From positions 372,001-436,000 of the forward strand of contig NZ_CP025015.1 of assembly GCF_002953715.1 (NCBI RefSeq): a stretch of DNA of 64,000 nucleotides. Direction: 5' to 3'. Source of the DNA: Rhizobium leguminosarum. Its GTDB lineage: Bacteria > Pseudomonadota > Alphaproteobacteria > Rhizobiales > Rhizobiaceae. Both the position numbers and the translations under genes were made by a program. Positions 53,566 to 62,808 of this stretch are shown one piece after another (position 1 is the stretch's first letter; every line of letters begins with the position of its first letter). A model generated the notes under the pieces. That model worked only from the letters and a program-made list of their open reading frames with translations, had not been told where the DNA came from and searched no databases.

Positions 53566-54364
53566 GGCGATGTCAGGTTGTCGGCAACTTAACGGGTGGC
53601 GGATAATACGACCTCATCGACCATCAGCTACAAGAACCACCGATTTCCACCGCAGATTATCGCCCGTGCGGTCTGGCTGTATTTCCGGTTCCCGTTGAGC
53701 CTGCGGCTGGTCGAGGAAATGTTGCTGGAGCGCGGTATCGTCGTCTCTTACGAAACGATACGGCGATGGGGCCGCAAATTCGGGGCAGCCTACGTCAAGC
53801 AGCTGCCTAGAAAGAAGCCGTCGCGGAAAGATATCTGGCATCTGGACGAGGTCGTGATTTCCATAGGCGGCCGAAAACATTGGCTGTGGCGCGCTGTCGA
53901 CCAGGACGGCTACGTTCTCGACGAGATCGTCCAGACCCGCCGCGATACCAAGGCTGCCAAGCGATTGCTGGTCAGGCTGCTGAAGAAGCAAGGTCTGTCG
54001 CCGAAGCGCATCGTCACCGAAAAACTGCGCTCATACGGCGCGGCAAAACGGGATGTAATGCCCGGCGTCGAACATCGATCGCACAAGGGCCTTAACAATC
54101 GCGCAGAGAATTCTCACGTGCCGCTTCGAATAACGAGAGCGGATGATGCAGGGCTTTCGATCCGTCGGAGGTTTGCAACGTTTCATCTCGGTCTTTTCAG
54201 CAGTCCGAAATCTTTTCGTCGCGCCGCACCAGAGACACTCAGCCCCAGCCACCCATATTCATCGCATCCGCGCCATGGCGCAGTGGAAAGCCGTGACCGC
54301 TGCAATTGCCTGAGTTTACCGACAAGCGACTTTTCGGCCGTTGATCAAACAACGTGACATCGCC
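53566..54364. mobile_element. IS6-family element, copy B (799 bp)
   Basis: The ends begin GGCGATGTCA, as in copy A. The transposase is on the plus strand. The left repeat carries a single-base change (CAGGTTGT for CACGTTGT). There is no direct repeat at the borders (ACTCGAAAC left, GCCTCTGT right). Confidence 0.88.
53596..54357 (+). pseudogene. IS6-family transposase, same frameshift as copy A
   Basis: The 253-aa frame is nearly identical to copy A (about 43674-44444), with the catalytic segments WHLDEVVISIGG and VTEKLRSYGAAKR. The same shift after NSHVPLR replaces the normal RERMMQGFRSVGGLQRF tail. The Met-Asp start region differs by a few residues (ADNTTSSTISY versus ADNTVEMTSSTISY). Confidence 0.85.
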
Positions 54365-54787
54365 GCCTCTGTCGTCGTGGCGCTCCCATGAAGAACCTGG
54401 CCCATAGCGCATCCTTTGATTCGGAAGACAAGGATGCTCCATCAAAGCCTGGGATCAAACATCCAAGGCCCTCAACGCGGACTTTCACAAAGATGGAATT
54501 GCTTCGCGGGCCTGTACAGAAGACGGACGCTACGCAGGCGTCGCTCCTGATACCACGCTGGTCTTCCGCAGCAAGGCCAACTCTGCCAGCGTCTCACGAT
54601 CCTCTCGACCAAGGTCACGTCTTTGCCGTTGAACAACGCCGACATTGGACAGCACGCGACCGGCCATTGGACCTGGTTCACGTGCCGGTGCATTCGATCA
54701 AAAAATTACGTCGTTTCTATTTTCCGTACTGCGCCACGTTGGAAAAGAGAAGCGCCCCAAGGGTGGAACGCTCCTCGGATCTTCGAA
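54365..54787 (+). other. Region between IS6 copy B and nodO
   Basis: A plus-strand stretch reads WDQTSKALNADFHKDGIASR and ACTEDGRYAGVAPDTTLVFR without a start, in protein-like composition, so it may be a gene fragment cut by the IS. I do not recognise it. Confidence 0.3.
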
Positions 54788-55642
54788 TTAAATGAAGCCG
54801 AAATTTTCCGCCGTAAGCGAGGTAAGACCCGACATGTCGTGCAGATTGTCGGCATGAGCGAAGGCATGCGCGTGGTTCGCAGAATCGACATAGGCTAGTG
54901 TCGCACCGTGAGTTTCGCCATCTTGACCGAGAGTTTTTTCATCATGGTAGACAATGATGTCACCGCGGGCTTCGCCGTGAATAGCGGTCGCGGCGGCAGA
55001 GCTAGACGTGAACCCTCGATCAGTGATTACCACGACGTGCTCACCGTGCGCGTTCGCGGCCTCGCCATTGTAGAAAGTGTCCACAAATTCGCCCGGGAAA
55101 CCCTTGGAATGGTTGATGAAATTCGCGCCAAACACATTCCTATCACCACCGAAATCTGCGGCGTCCAGGACAAAACGGTCCTGCTCCGGATCAAAATCCG
55201 TCACAGTCGTATAGCAGTGTGTTGTTCCAACCATAGGGTCGTGGAACCGAAACACGAAGGCGTCGCCGTCTTCGCCGCCAGTCAAAACATCTGCGCCGTC
55301 ACCAGCAACCAGGATATCCTTCCCGGGGCCGGCGTCGATCCGATCGTCGCCCTCGCCGCTATGTGGTATTACGCGGTGCTCGCCGAAGGGTTTGGAGGCG
55401 GAGGTGGCGTCGCTATACACGAGGTCGTTACCTTCACCAGCACGGATTGAGTCTGAGCCATCCCCGGCCCAGACAATGTCATGGCCGGGACCGGCCTCGA
55501 TAAAGTCAATGCCGCCATCAGCCCGAATCAAATCATCGCCGCCGCCGGCTTTAATCCAGTCATTGAACTTGCTTCCATCGATTGTGTCATCGTGATCGGA
55601 TCCGAAAATAAAGGGGCTGTTATCAGTGCGTTCGATCTTCAT
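54788..55642 (-). CDS. nodO: NodO, secreted calcium-binding RTX-type nodulation protein
   Basis: The 284-aa protein has glycine- and aspartate-rich calcium-binding nonapeptide repeats in its first half (GGGDDLIRADGG, GPGHDIVWAGDGSD, GEGNDLVYSD, GEGDDRIDAGPGKD, GEDGDAFVF). There is no cleavable signal, fitting type I secretion through a C-terminal signal. NodO binds Ca2+ and forms cation channels in plant membranes; it can partly replace NodFE function in nodulation. The length equals the known R. leguminosarum NodO. A diverged nod box lies upstream in the same orientation. No type I secretion genes are in the window. Confidence 0.95.
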   Translation of the reverse strand: MKIERTDNSPFIFGSDHDDTIDGSKFNDWIKAGGGDDLIRADGGIDFIEAGPGHDIVWAGDGSDSIRAGEGNDLVYSDATSASKPFGEHRVIPHSGEGDDRIDAGPGKDILVAGDGADVLTGGEDGDAFVFRFHDPMVGTTHCYTTVTDFDPEQDRFVLDAADFGGDRNVFGANFINHSKGFPGEFVDTFYNGEAANAHGEHVVVITDRGFTSSSAAATAIHGEARGDIIVYHDEKTLGQDGETHGATLAYVDSANHAHAFAHADNLHDMSGLTSLTAENFGFI

Positions 55643-55701
55643 CGTAAATACTCCTTATGAGGCGGCCGGCGCCGCCAGCAGCCCTTATGTTTTCTAAGAG
55701 C

Positions 55702-55749
55702 GAATTAGTGAAATCCATTGTTTTGATAGGAGCGATTTGAATGACGGAT
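55702..55749 (-). promoter_or_regulatory. Diverged nod box of nodO
   Basis: On the minus strand ATCC begins the element, AAT replaces GAT at position 13, ATC stands at 23 and AAAACAATGGATTTCACTAA follows. All conserved blocks are at the exact consensus spacing with four or five changes. It lies about 60 bp before nodO. Confidence 0.75.
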
Positions 55750-56035
55750 GCCAAAACCTTTATCTCGGCGGCACTGTGCGCCCTTCGCGGTGGCCGGCAG
55801 AATATGAAAAAAAGACTTGGGGCGATTACATGCGTCCGGAACGTGGTCCCTCCCAGATTGATCTTCTATGTCAGTCAAACGGTGGCCAAGCAGCAGCAGC
55901 TCTGTCCGCGACTCTTTGCGTGCATCTGATTTATGTTTGAGGCGAATCGTTCAACATGCATAATCGCAACACCCCTATGCGCCGAGGGTTGGCGGCCGGC
56001 CGCTCTTCTGTAAGCTCACTTTTTCTCTGGTTGGG
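55750..56035. other. Intergenic region between the nodO nod box and the polyferredoxin gene
   Basis: No credible gene; it must contain the promoter of the divergent polyferredoxin gene but no clear motif is found. Confidence 0.3.
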
Positions 56036-57454
56036 ATGCACATTTCAACCGAGTCCCAAGGCTCGATGCAGGCTGGCCGCGCGCTGTGCCAGCGAGTTGC
56101 GGATTTTCTTAAGTTGAACATTGGCAATTGCGAGAAAAGCGGGGAGCGCTTGATGCTTTCATCGGTGGCTGAGAGGAAAATGCTGAGTGTGCGGAGCCTA
56201 TTGCTCATTGCGTGGCTCACCCTGATTATGTCTCTTTTTTGGGATCCTTATTCCTTTGGTCTGACGGAGGCTGGCAACGGAAGCAGTCCTTTGAGCATCG
56301 CCCATCATGCTGCCATCGTGCAGGGCGTGGAGCTTCCTGTTGAGCCGTATGCCCTCGGCACGCGCGTCTTCTGGACCATCCTTTTACCGATCATGCCGTT
56401 GTTCCTCATGGTATTCGGGCACGAGGCCTGGCGCCGGGTGTGCCCCTTATCGCTTGCCTCCCAGATACCCGGGCTGGTTGGCTTGCGTCGTTATCGCAGT
56501 AAAGAGGAGCGTCGCACCGGCACCATTCGCAAGACGCTGCCAGTGATCGGCCAACAGAGCTGGCTAGCCCGCAACAGTTGGTATGTGCAGTTTGGCCTGC
56601 TGTTCATTGGTATCGTGGCCCGAATCCTCGTCATTAATTCGGATCGCAAGGCCATGGCCATCGCATCGCTGTCGATCATCGGCGCTGCGTTGCTGACCGG
56701 TTTTCTGTGGGGCGGTAAGACTTGGTGCAACTATTTTTGTCCGGCGAATGTCGTTCAGAAAATCTACACCGAACCTGGAGGAATCTTCGAGAGCCACCCC
56801 CATTTTTTACGCCCCAAGCTGCCTCAGTCTATGTGCCGGAAGGCAACTGCTGAAGGTGACATAGGCGCATGTGTGGGCTGTATGAGCAATTGCGGCGACA
56901 TCGACCTGCAGCGCGCTTACTGGAGCGTCGTGCTCGATCCACAGCGCCGGAATGTCTACTATATGTTCTTCGGTCTTATTATCGGTTTTTATGGGTACTA
57001 TTATCTCTATGCCGGCAACTGGGGCTATTACTTTTCTGGTGTATGGACGCATGAAGAGGGCATATGGGAAAAACTGCTTCAATCCGGCTTTTATCTCTTT
57101 GGTCAGGCTTTGCCCATACCCAAGGTTTGCGCTGCCCCTCTCACGCTCGCTATCGCCTGCACATTGTCACCTGGTGTGGGCCGCGGACTTGAGAAACTTT
57201 ACCGCCAATGGCGCTCGCGCGACAACAGCATGTCAGAAAAATTGACTATTCATCACTGCCTCACAGCCGCTGCATGGTTGTCCTTCAATTGCTTTTATCT
57301 CTTCGGCGGCCAGCCTAACATCATCCTGCTACCTGAGCTCGTTGGCTGCGTCATCGATATCATTATTGTGGCATTGAGCACAATTTGGCTGTGCTACGCC
57401 CTTCAGCAAAGCCCATGTCGATACCAGAAGGAGAGCAGGGCACGGCCTGCCTGA
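56036..57454 (+). CDS. Membrane-bound 4Fe-4S polyferredoxin, C terminus cut by IS end
   Basis: The 472-aa protein has at least five hydrophobic segments (for example residues 52-70, 109-127, 181-200). Cysteine motifs of the NapH/NosR/RdxA type follow: WCNYFCPANVVQKIYTEP and GACVGCMSNCGDID. Such proteins pass electrons from a quinone or membrane donor to periplasmic or cytoplasmic acceptors. The frame runs into an IS6-type end at 57440, and the last residues (about CRYQKESRARPA) are probably foreign, so the natural C-terminal domain is missing. An alternative start at 56153 lacks the first 39 residues. It lies divergent from nodO; no partner is adjacent. Confidence 0.75.
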   Translation: MHISTESQGSMQAGRALCQRVADFLKLNIGNCEKSGERLMLSSVAERKMLSVRSLLLIAWLTLIMSLFWDPYSFGLTEAGNGSSPLSIAHHAAIVQGVELPVEPYALGTRVFWTILLPIMPLFLMVFGHEAWRRVCPLSLASQIPGLVGLRRYRSKEERRTGTIRKTLPVIGQQSWLARNSWYVQFGLLFIGIVARILVINSDRKAMAIASLSIIGAALLTGFLWGGKTWCNYFCPANVVQKIYTEPGGIFESHPHFLRPKLPQSMCRKATAEGDIGACVGCMSNCGDIDLQRAYWSVVLDPQRRNVYYMFFGLIIGFYGYYYLYAGNWGYYFSGVWTHEEGIWEKLLQSGFYLFGQALPIPKVCAAPLTLAIACTLSPGVGRGLEKLYRQWRSRDNSMSEKLTIHHCLTAAAWLSFNCFYLFGGQPNIILLPELVGCVIDIIIVALSTIWLCYALQQSPCRYQKESRARPA

Positions 57455-57504
57455 AAAGCGCAGGCTCGGCCTCACGTGGCCACATTCAAACAACGTGACA
57501 ACGC
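57440..57504. repeat. Isolated IS6-type end, left border of the sugar-oxidation module
   Basis: These 65 bp (GCACGGCCTGCCTGAAAAGC through CAACGTGACAACGC) are the exact inverted complement of 62914-62978, the left end of the IS6-type element at 62.9-63.7 kb. No transposase is attached. It truncates the polyferredoxin gene. Confidence 0.92.
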
Positions 57505-57662
57505 CCATCCGGGAGCCGGCGGCGCAATCATCTCGAAACAAAGGACGACCTCATCGGAAACGGCAACAAACTGAGCAATAGTACTTATTTACGACATCAC
57601 GAATATAGCTAGTCTAGCGGCGTCTTGTCCCGCCAAATTTCAATCAATTGTGGAGTCAGCCG

Positions 57663-59105
57663 ATGACAGCAGCGTTTTGGAGTCAGCCACCGACAGTTGC
57701 GGATGTGACCAGTACAGGCGTGGCTATCGGCGCTCTTGCGCCTGTAGTTACTCCGACACCTGCCTTCGCGCAGACCGACTTGGTTGCGTTGTCGCGCTAT
57801 TTTTCCCTTCTGATGATGCGCAACATCACAAGCGATGGCTATGTCATCAACGACCCGGTGTCGCCGGGCGCCTTTTCGGTCCCGGGCTGCGTCATCGCCG
57901 CACCCTCCTATCCAGCGAACACACCGGGTGTCGACCAGGATTATGTTTTCAACTGGGTCCGCGATGGAGCGATCACGGCCATCGAGACCGCGCTTGCCGA
58001 CTTGCCGCCCGTTTCCGGTGGAGGTGTGCCGTCTCTCATCGACTACGTGAACTTCGCCGCGCGCTGTCAGACGAATGCGAAGAAATCCGCGAGCGTAACG
58101 CTCGGCCATGCCTGCTTCACTATCAGCGGAGAGGTTCGTCCGTGGTCGGAGCAGAATGACGGGCCAGCCATTCAGTCAATTGCAATCCTGACCTTGTTCG
58201 ATCGGCTGGATGGTGCCACGCAGACGATCGCCAAACAATTGGTCGAGACTAACCTCTCGTATCTTCTCGAAGTTTACCAGAACAAGACCACAAATCTCTG
58301 GGAGGAATATGAGGGCTATTCTTTTTTCGCAAGAGCCGTACAGCTGCGCTTTTTCCGGGAAATTTCCACAAACACGATCGGCATTGCGGTGCCTGCGGGG
58401 GTGGCCGATGCCATCTCCTGGCTGGAAAGCCAGCTGGCCACCCACTGGAACGGGCAGCTCTATGTGAGCATTCTGGATGCCGCTGAGCAAGCCGGTTACG
58501 ACGCGAACATCGATATCGTCTCTTCGGTCTGCTATGGCGGGATCGAGCCGACCGATACCAAGCTTCTGGCAACGGCCGCCATCCTGCGGCACCAGTGGGC
58601 CGATCCTTCGTCTTCGAACTATTACCCGATCAATGGCGCCGACGCGGCCAAAGGGCTCGGACCACTCTTCGGGCGCTATCCAGGCGACCATTACGATGGC
58701 GACGTGGCGGCTCCGGTGGTCGGCGGGCATCCCTGGGCTCTATGCACTGCCAACTTCGCCGAGTTTCAATATCGGCTTGCCAATGCCATCGAGGCCAACG
58801 GCGCCATCCCCCTCGATCAGTTCTCCGAACCCTTCTTCGCGGAACTGGGACTTGGTGCATCCAGCAGCGCCGCAGACGCGTCAGCTGCCTTGCGGGCTTC
58901 GTCTGACGTCATGCTGCGCGCCATCGTCTATCACAGCGATCACTATGAACTGAGCGAACAGTTCGATGGAACCGTTGGCTATGAGAAAAGCGTCCGGAAT
59001 CTGACCTGGAGCTACGCCTCTTTTCTCTCGGCAGTCAGAGCCCGCTCCGCCGCCGCCCCGGCCGCCAAGTCCAAACCCCGAAACTCCCGCGGCCCGAAAT
59101 CATGA
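57663..59105 (+). CDS. Glycoside hydrolase family 15 (glucoamylase-like)
   Basis: About 480 aa from MTAAFWSQPP (a TTG five codons upstream is possible). The catalytic (alpha/alpha)6 barrel shows VFNWVRDGAITAIETAL, RPWSEQNDGPAIQSIAILTL, the general-acid segment NLWEEYEGYSFFARAVQLRF and the general-base-like SEQFDGTVGYE. A hydrophobic stretch ending TPAFAQ near residues 28-40 could be an export signal, though it lacks a positive N terminus. It would release glucose from alpha-glucans or small alpha-glucosides. It is the first gene of a four-gene operon. The next start lies 95 bp downstream. Confidence 0.85.
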   Translation: MTAAFWSQPPTVADVTSTGVAIGALAPVVTPTPAFAQTDLVALSRYFSLLMMRNITSDGYVINDPVSPGAFSVPGCVIAAPSYPANTPGVDQDYVFNWVRDGAITAIETALADLPPVSGGGVPSLIDYVNFAARCQTNAKKSASVTLGHACFTISGEVRPWSEQNDGPAIQSIAILTLFDRLDGATQTIAKQLVETNLSYLLEVYQNKTTNLWEEYEGYSFFARAVQLRFFREISTNTIGIAVPAGVADAISWLESQLATHWNGQLYVSILDAAEQAGYDANIDIVSSVCYGGIEPTDTKLLATAAILRHQWADPSSSNYYPINGADAAKGLGPLFGRYPGDHYDGDVAAPVVGGHPWALCTANFAEFQYRLANAIEANGAIPLDQFSEPFFAELGLGASSSAADASAALRASSDVMLRAIVYHSDHYELSEQFDGTVGYEKSVRNLTWSYASFLSAVRARSAAAPAAKSKPRNSRGPKS

Positions 59106-59200
59106 CGATTCAGGCCGGACGGCCTGAAATCTCGATTGAGTCCAGAACCGCATGATCCGCAAAGCCTGATGCGGCTTTCCGGGAATAATGGAGGACCAAA

Positions 59201-61072
59201 GTGCTTTTTCCCCTCGAATCCGCGATAAAAGCCGATGCCGAAACCGTCGCAGCGTCTGACGACTACGATATCGTGATCGTCGGCAGCGGCATTTCCGGAG
59301 CAATCATTGCCAAGCAGGCTGCGGAGGCGGGCAAGCGTGTCCTTATCGTTGAAGCTGGAACCGGTGCCAACAGCACGTTGGCAGGCTATGACGATCTGCT
59401 GACGACTTTCTATTCGGCAGCCTCCAAGGACAACCAGTCGCCCTTTCCGCTGAATGCGAACGCGGCCATGCCCCGCAGCCCGCAGCTTCGCAAGCTGCAG
59501 GCGGGGGAAACCGATAGCTCGACCTATATCGTTCAATCCGGCCCTTATGTCAGCGATACGACATATAACCGTATTTTCGGCGGAACGACCATGCACTGGG
59601 AGGCGAAAACGCCCCGCCTGCTTCGCTCGGATTTCAAGACGCGCACCATTTTCGGCCAAGGGTTGGACTGGCCGCTGAGCTTTGAGGAAATCGAGGATGA
59701 TTACCGCCTGGCCGAGCGGGAAATCGGCGTATCGGCCAATGTCGAAGATCAGCAATATCTGGGGCAGACCTTCCCGGGCGACTATGTCTTTCCCATGCGC
59801 GGCCTGCCGCTTTCCTATCTGGATCAGCAGGTCAACAAGGGCATCGAAGGCACCCGTGTCGAACTTTACGACAAGACCTATCCCCTGAAGGTCAGGCCCT
59901 ATCCGCAGGGGCGCAACAGCATACCAAACCCGGCCTATGACGGTGGGAAGGGCTACCGTCCCATCGGCGCCGTCGATACGCATCAGGTCGAAGAGGGCGG
60001 TCGTTGCCAGGGCAACACCAATTGCGTACCGCTCTGTCCCGTGCAAGCGCGCTACCACTCCGGCAAAACGCTTGCCAAGGCGTTCGCGGTAAACGGAAAA
60101 AGGGACGAGCGGCTTGTCGAACTGTTGCCGCAGGCGGTCGCATCGAAGGTCAACATCGATCCGGATAGCGGGAAAGTCCGCTCTCTCGAGGTCAAGATTT
60201 ACAAGGACCCGGCCTCACCGGCCCACGAGACCATCACCGTGAAGGGCAAGGTTTTCGTGCTTGCGGCAGGCGCCATCGAAACGGCGCGTCTTATGCTGGC
60301 CTCCGGCCTGCGCAGCACCAGCGGTCTTGTCGGGCGCAATCTGATGGACCACGCCTATCTGCTGAACTGGGCGCTGATGCCGGAAATCTGCGGCACGATG
60401 CGCGGAACCAGTTCGACGGGCGGTATCGTGGACCTGCGGGACGGCCCTTTCCGGGAAAGGCAGGCCGCCTTCGCCATCGATATTCATAACGACGGCTGGG
60501 GTTGGGCCACGGGTGCGCCGACCACCGACCTTCTCGAACTTGTGGATGCTCGCAACCTCTACGGGGCGGATCTTCGGCGCGGCATGATCGACCAAGTTTC
60601 GCGGCAGTTGCTGCTGGCATTCATGATCGAGGTCATGCCCGTCGAAAGCAACCGCATCGCGGTGGATCCGCAATATACCGATGCTCTGGGCAACATGCGG
60701 CCCATCCTGTCCTTCACGGTTCCGGAATATACCATGAAGGGTGCCGCCTATGGCCGCCAGTTTGCGCGCACCGTCTTTGCGCGTCTGGGCGCGCAGGATC
60801 ATACCCATTACGACCCCAGCGATTTCGGCTATGTGGCCTATGAGGGGCAAGGCTATGCGATCCGCGGCGGCAATCATCTGGCCGGCACCCACATCATGGG
60901 AACGACGAAGACCAATTCCGTCGTGGACAAGAACCAGCGCAGCTGGGACCACGAAAACCTCTATCTCGTGGGCGGCGGCAGCATGCCGACGATCGGCACG
61001 GCCAATGTCACCTTGACGCTGGCCGCCATGTGCTTCCGAAGCGGCCGCGACATTCTGAAGTCTCTGCATTGA
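59201..61072 (+). CDS. GMC-family FAD oxidoreductase
   Basis: The 623-aa frame starts with GTG after a GGAGGA ribosome site. The FAD-binding fold reads DIVIVGSGISGAIIAKQA (GxGxxG at 28-33). Later come NRIFGGTTMHWEAKTPRLLR, CQGNTNCVPLCPVQARYHSG and the C-terminal active-site region GNHLAGTHIMGTTKTNSVVD with HENLYLVGGGSMPTIGTANV. The size and motifs match flavin dehydrogenases/oxidases of sugars and polyols (gluconate or sorbitol dehydrogenase-like, pyranose oxidase-like). No twin-arginine signal is visible. It is followed by a ferritin-like gene and a small-subunit gene, so it may work as a multi-subunit dehydrogenase. Confidence 0.9.
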   Translation: MLFPLESAIKADAETVAASDDYDIVIVGSGISGAIIAKQAAEAGKRVLIVEAGTGANSTLAGYDDLLTTFYSAASKDNQSPFPLNANAAMPRSPQLRKLQAGETDSSTYIVQSGPYVSDTTYNRIFGGTTMHWEAKTPRLLRSDFKTRTIFGQGLDWPLSFEEIEDDYRLAEREIGVSANVEDQQYLGQTFPGDYVFPMRGLPLSYLDQQVNKGIEGTRVELYDKTYPLKVRPYPQGRNSIPNPAYDGGKGYRPIGAVDTHQVEEGGRCQGNTNCVPLCPVQARYHSGKTLAKAFAVNGKRDERLVELLPQAVASKVNIDPDSGKVRSLEVKIYKDPASPAHETITVKGKVFVLAAGAIETARLMLASGLRSTSGLVGRNLMDHAYLLNWALMPEICGTMRGTSSTGGIVDLRDGPFRERQAAFAIDIHNDGWGWATGAPTTDLLELVDARNLYGADLRRGMIDQVSRQLLLAFMIEVMPVESNRIAVDPQYTDALGNMRPILSFTVPEYTMKGAAYGRQFARTVFARLGAQDHTHYDPSDFGYVAYEGQGYAIRGGNHLAGTHIMGTTKTNSVVDKNQRSWDHENLYLVGGGSMPTIGTANVTLTLAAMCFRSGRDILKSLH

Positions 61073-61171
61073 ACGACGACCGGCATCCGTTGCGCGGAAC
61101 GAACCGATTGGCTCGATGCAAGCGACACGAGCCGACCTGTGCACCCAACTTATCTTTCACGGAGCTTGAGC

Positions 61172-62290
61172 ATGGATTCCTCCAGTATTAAGACGCTCGA
61201 TGAGCTGAAAGAGTTTCTCCACCGTGCGATGCAGCTCGAACATGCGACGATTCCGCCGTATCTGACGGCGCTTTACTCGATCAAGCCCGGCGTCAACCAG
61301 GATGCGACCCAGGTTCTTCGCGTGATCGTCTTGGAAGAAATGCTGCATTTGACCATTGCGGCCAATATCCTCAATGCCATCGGTGGCACGCCGGATCTTA
61401 CTAGGCCAGATTTCGCGGTTAACTATCCCGCCTCGCTCCCTGACGGCGAGACCGACTTTAAGGTCAGCATCCAGGCTTTCAGCCGTGAAGCGCTGGCGAC
61501 TTTCTTGAAAATCGAGCGGCCGGCCCGGCGCCCCGAACATCTCGCTGGCAAGGGCCTGATACAACGCAAAAACTCCCCGCATATCACAGCGCTTGGTAGT
61601 GATCCGAGGCACGAAGATCTCCATTTTTACAGTATTGGCGAGTTCTATTCTGCAATCGCAGACAGCATCAAATACTTAGAAGCCGAAGCGCGCCGGGCGG
61701 GCACAACGATTTTTATCGGCGACAAGTTTCGCCAGATTACCTCGGAATATTATTATTCCGGCGGCGGTGAGTTGTTTCCTGTGACCGATCTGAAAAGCGC
61801 CCTCGAAGCCATAGAGCTCATCATGGAACAGGGCGAAGGTGACGGTGGCGGTATCTACGACGATGACGAGCACGAACTGGCCCATTACTATCGTTTCGAT
61901 GAGCTGGTCAAAGGCCGCTATTACCAGAAAGGTGATCAGCCGGACCACCCCACGGGTCCGCATTTGCAGGTCGACTGGGAAGGTGCTTATCCCATCAAAC
62001 CGAACCTCAAGGTGGCGGAAATATCCGAAGGCTCGGAATTGCGTGAGGCGGCGACCGCCTTCAATACATGTTATGGCGAGTTTCTGGAGCTTTTGACGCG
62101 TGCCTATAATGGCCAGCCGAGCTTGCTGCTGGAAGCCGTTCCGATCATGTTCGAATTCCGCAATATAATCGTTGAACTGATCCGCAATCCCCTGCCGGGC
62201 CATCCCGGTAAGTACAGCAGCCCCACCTACGAGATTCCCCACAGTGCCAAACAGGCAGCTGTCACCAGGCAGGCGGAGGTGATCGCATGA
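61172..62290 (+). CDS. Ferritin-like protein (VioB/RebD-type domain)
   Basis: The 372-aa protein from MDSSSIKTLDELKEF (ACGGAG ribosome site) has a ferritin-like four-helix motif: QLEHATIPPYLTALYSI (E23, H24) and RVIVLEEMLHLTIAANILNA (E55/E56, H59). Those residues can bind two irons or a haem. The family (iminophenylpyruvate dimer synthase-like ferritin domain) is known from indolocarbazole and violacein biosynthesis, yet many members stand beside GMC oxidoreductases. Downstream regions include FYSIGEFYSAIADSIKYLEA and HYYRFDELVKGRYY. The chemistry here is unknown; it may dispose of peroxide or modify the GMC product. Its stop overlaps the next start by four bases. Confidence 0.85.
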   Translation: MDSSSIKTLDELKEFLHRAMQLEHATIPPYLTALYSIKPGVNQDATQVLRVIVLEEMLHLTIAANILNAIGGTPDLTRPDFAVNYPASLPDGETDFKVSIQAFSREALATFLKIERPARRPEHLAGKGLIQRKNSPHITALGSDPRHEDLHFYSIGEFYSAIADSIKYLEAEARRAGTTIFIGDKFRQITSEYYYSGGGELFPVTDLKSALEAIELIMEQGEGDGGGIYDDDEHELAHYYRFDELVKGRYYQKGDQPDHPTGPHLQVDWEGAYPIKPNLKVAEISEGSELREAATAFNTCYGEFLELLTRAYNGQPSLLLEAVPIMFEFRNIIVELIRNPLPGHPGKYSSPTYEIPHSAKQAAVTRQAEVIA

Positions 62291-62769
62291 ACAGCCGTTT
62301 CGATGCATTTCTCGACCTTTCTGTCGAATTGACGGCCTTTTCCCGCTTCGATCTTTTGGGAACGGGCCTGGCGGAACTCTATCTCGACACGCTCGACAAG
62401 GTGGTCGGGAGCGAGGTCGCCGACACGCTGCTCACCGCCTTCGTCACCTTGCCCCAGCCGCCAGACGAGGCCCGCCTCAAGGCGGTGCGCACGACCATTC
62501 TGGGCAATGAATTGCTGGGAGACGTAGCCCGCGCACTGATCAAGCTCTGGTATTCCGGCACGTGGTTCTCGCTGCCCTCCATGTGGACGGAGCGCTTTGG
62601 CCCCAAGCCCGAGGATACCACTTTCGTCGTCTCTCCCGATGCTTATGTCGAGGGTTTGCTCTGGAAAGCTATCGGTGCCCACCCCGCAGGCGCCAAGGCA
62701 CCCGGTTTCGGCTCCTGGGCCTTTCCGCCGAAAATTCCGCCTCTTCCGGGTCCTGATTCTAAAGGCTAA
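62287..62769 (+). CDS. Small subunit of sorbitol/gluconate-type dehydrogenase (FAD-SLDH family)
   Basis: The 160-aa protein starts by ATGA overlap with the ferritin-like gene. The sequence MNSRFDAFLDLSVELTAFSR, then ILGNELLGDVARALIKLWYS and GTWFSLPSMW, matches the pattern of the small subunit of membrane FAD-dependent sugar alcohol dehydrogenases. It should assist maturation of the GMC subunit. No signal peptide is seen. The assignment is by motif style only. Confidence 0.65.
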   Translation: MNSRFDAFLDLSVELTAFSRFDLLGTGLAELYLDTLDKVVGSEVADTLLTAFVTLPQPPDEARLKAVRTTILGNELLGDVARALIKLWYSGTWFSLPSMWTERFGPKPEDTTFVVSPDAYVEGLLWKAIGAHPAGAKAPGFGSWAFPPKIPPLPGPDSKG

Positions 62770-62808
62770 TGCCACTTCCGTTTGTCTTACAAGAACTGGA
62801 TCGATGCC

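Noticed and set aside
54908..55450. A 180-aa plus-strand frame opposite nodO
   Set aside because: Antisense to the RTX repeats of nodO; its repeats merely mirror the coding strand.
59012..60058. A 348-aa minus-strand frame under the GMC gene
   Set aside because: Antisense to a clear GMC oxidoreductase; high GC makes long antisense frames common.
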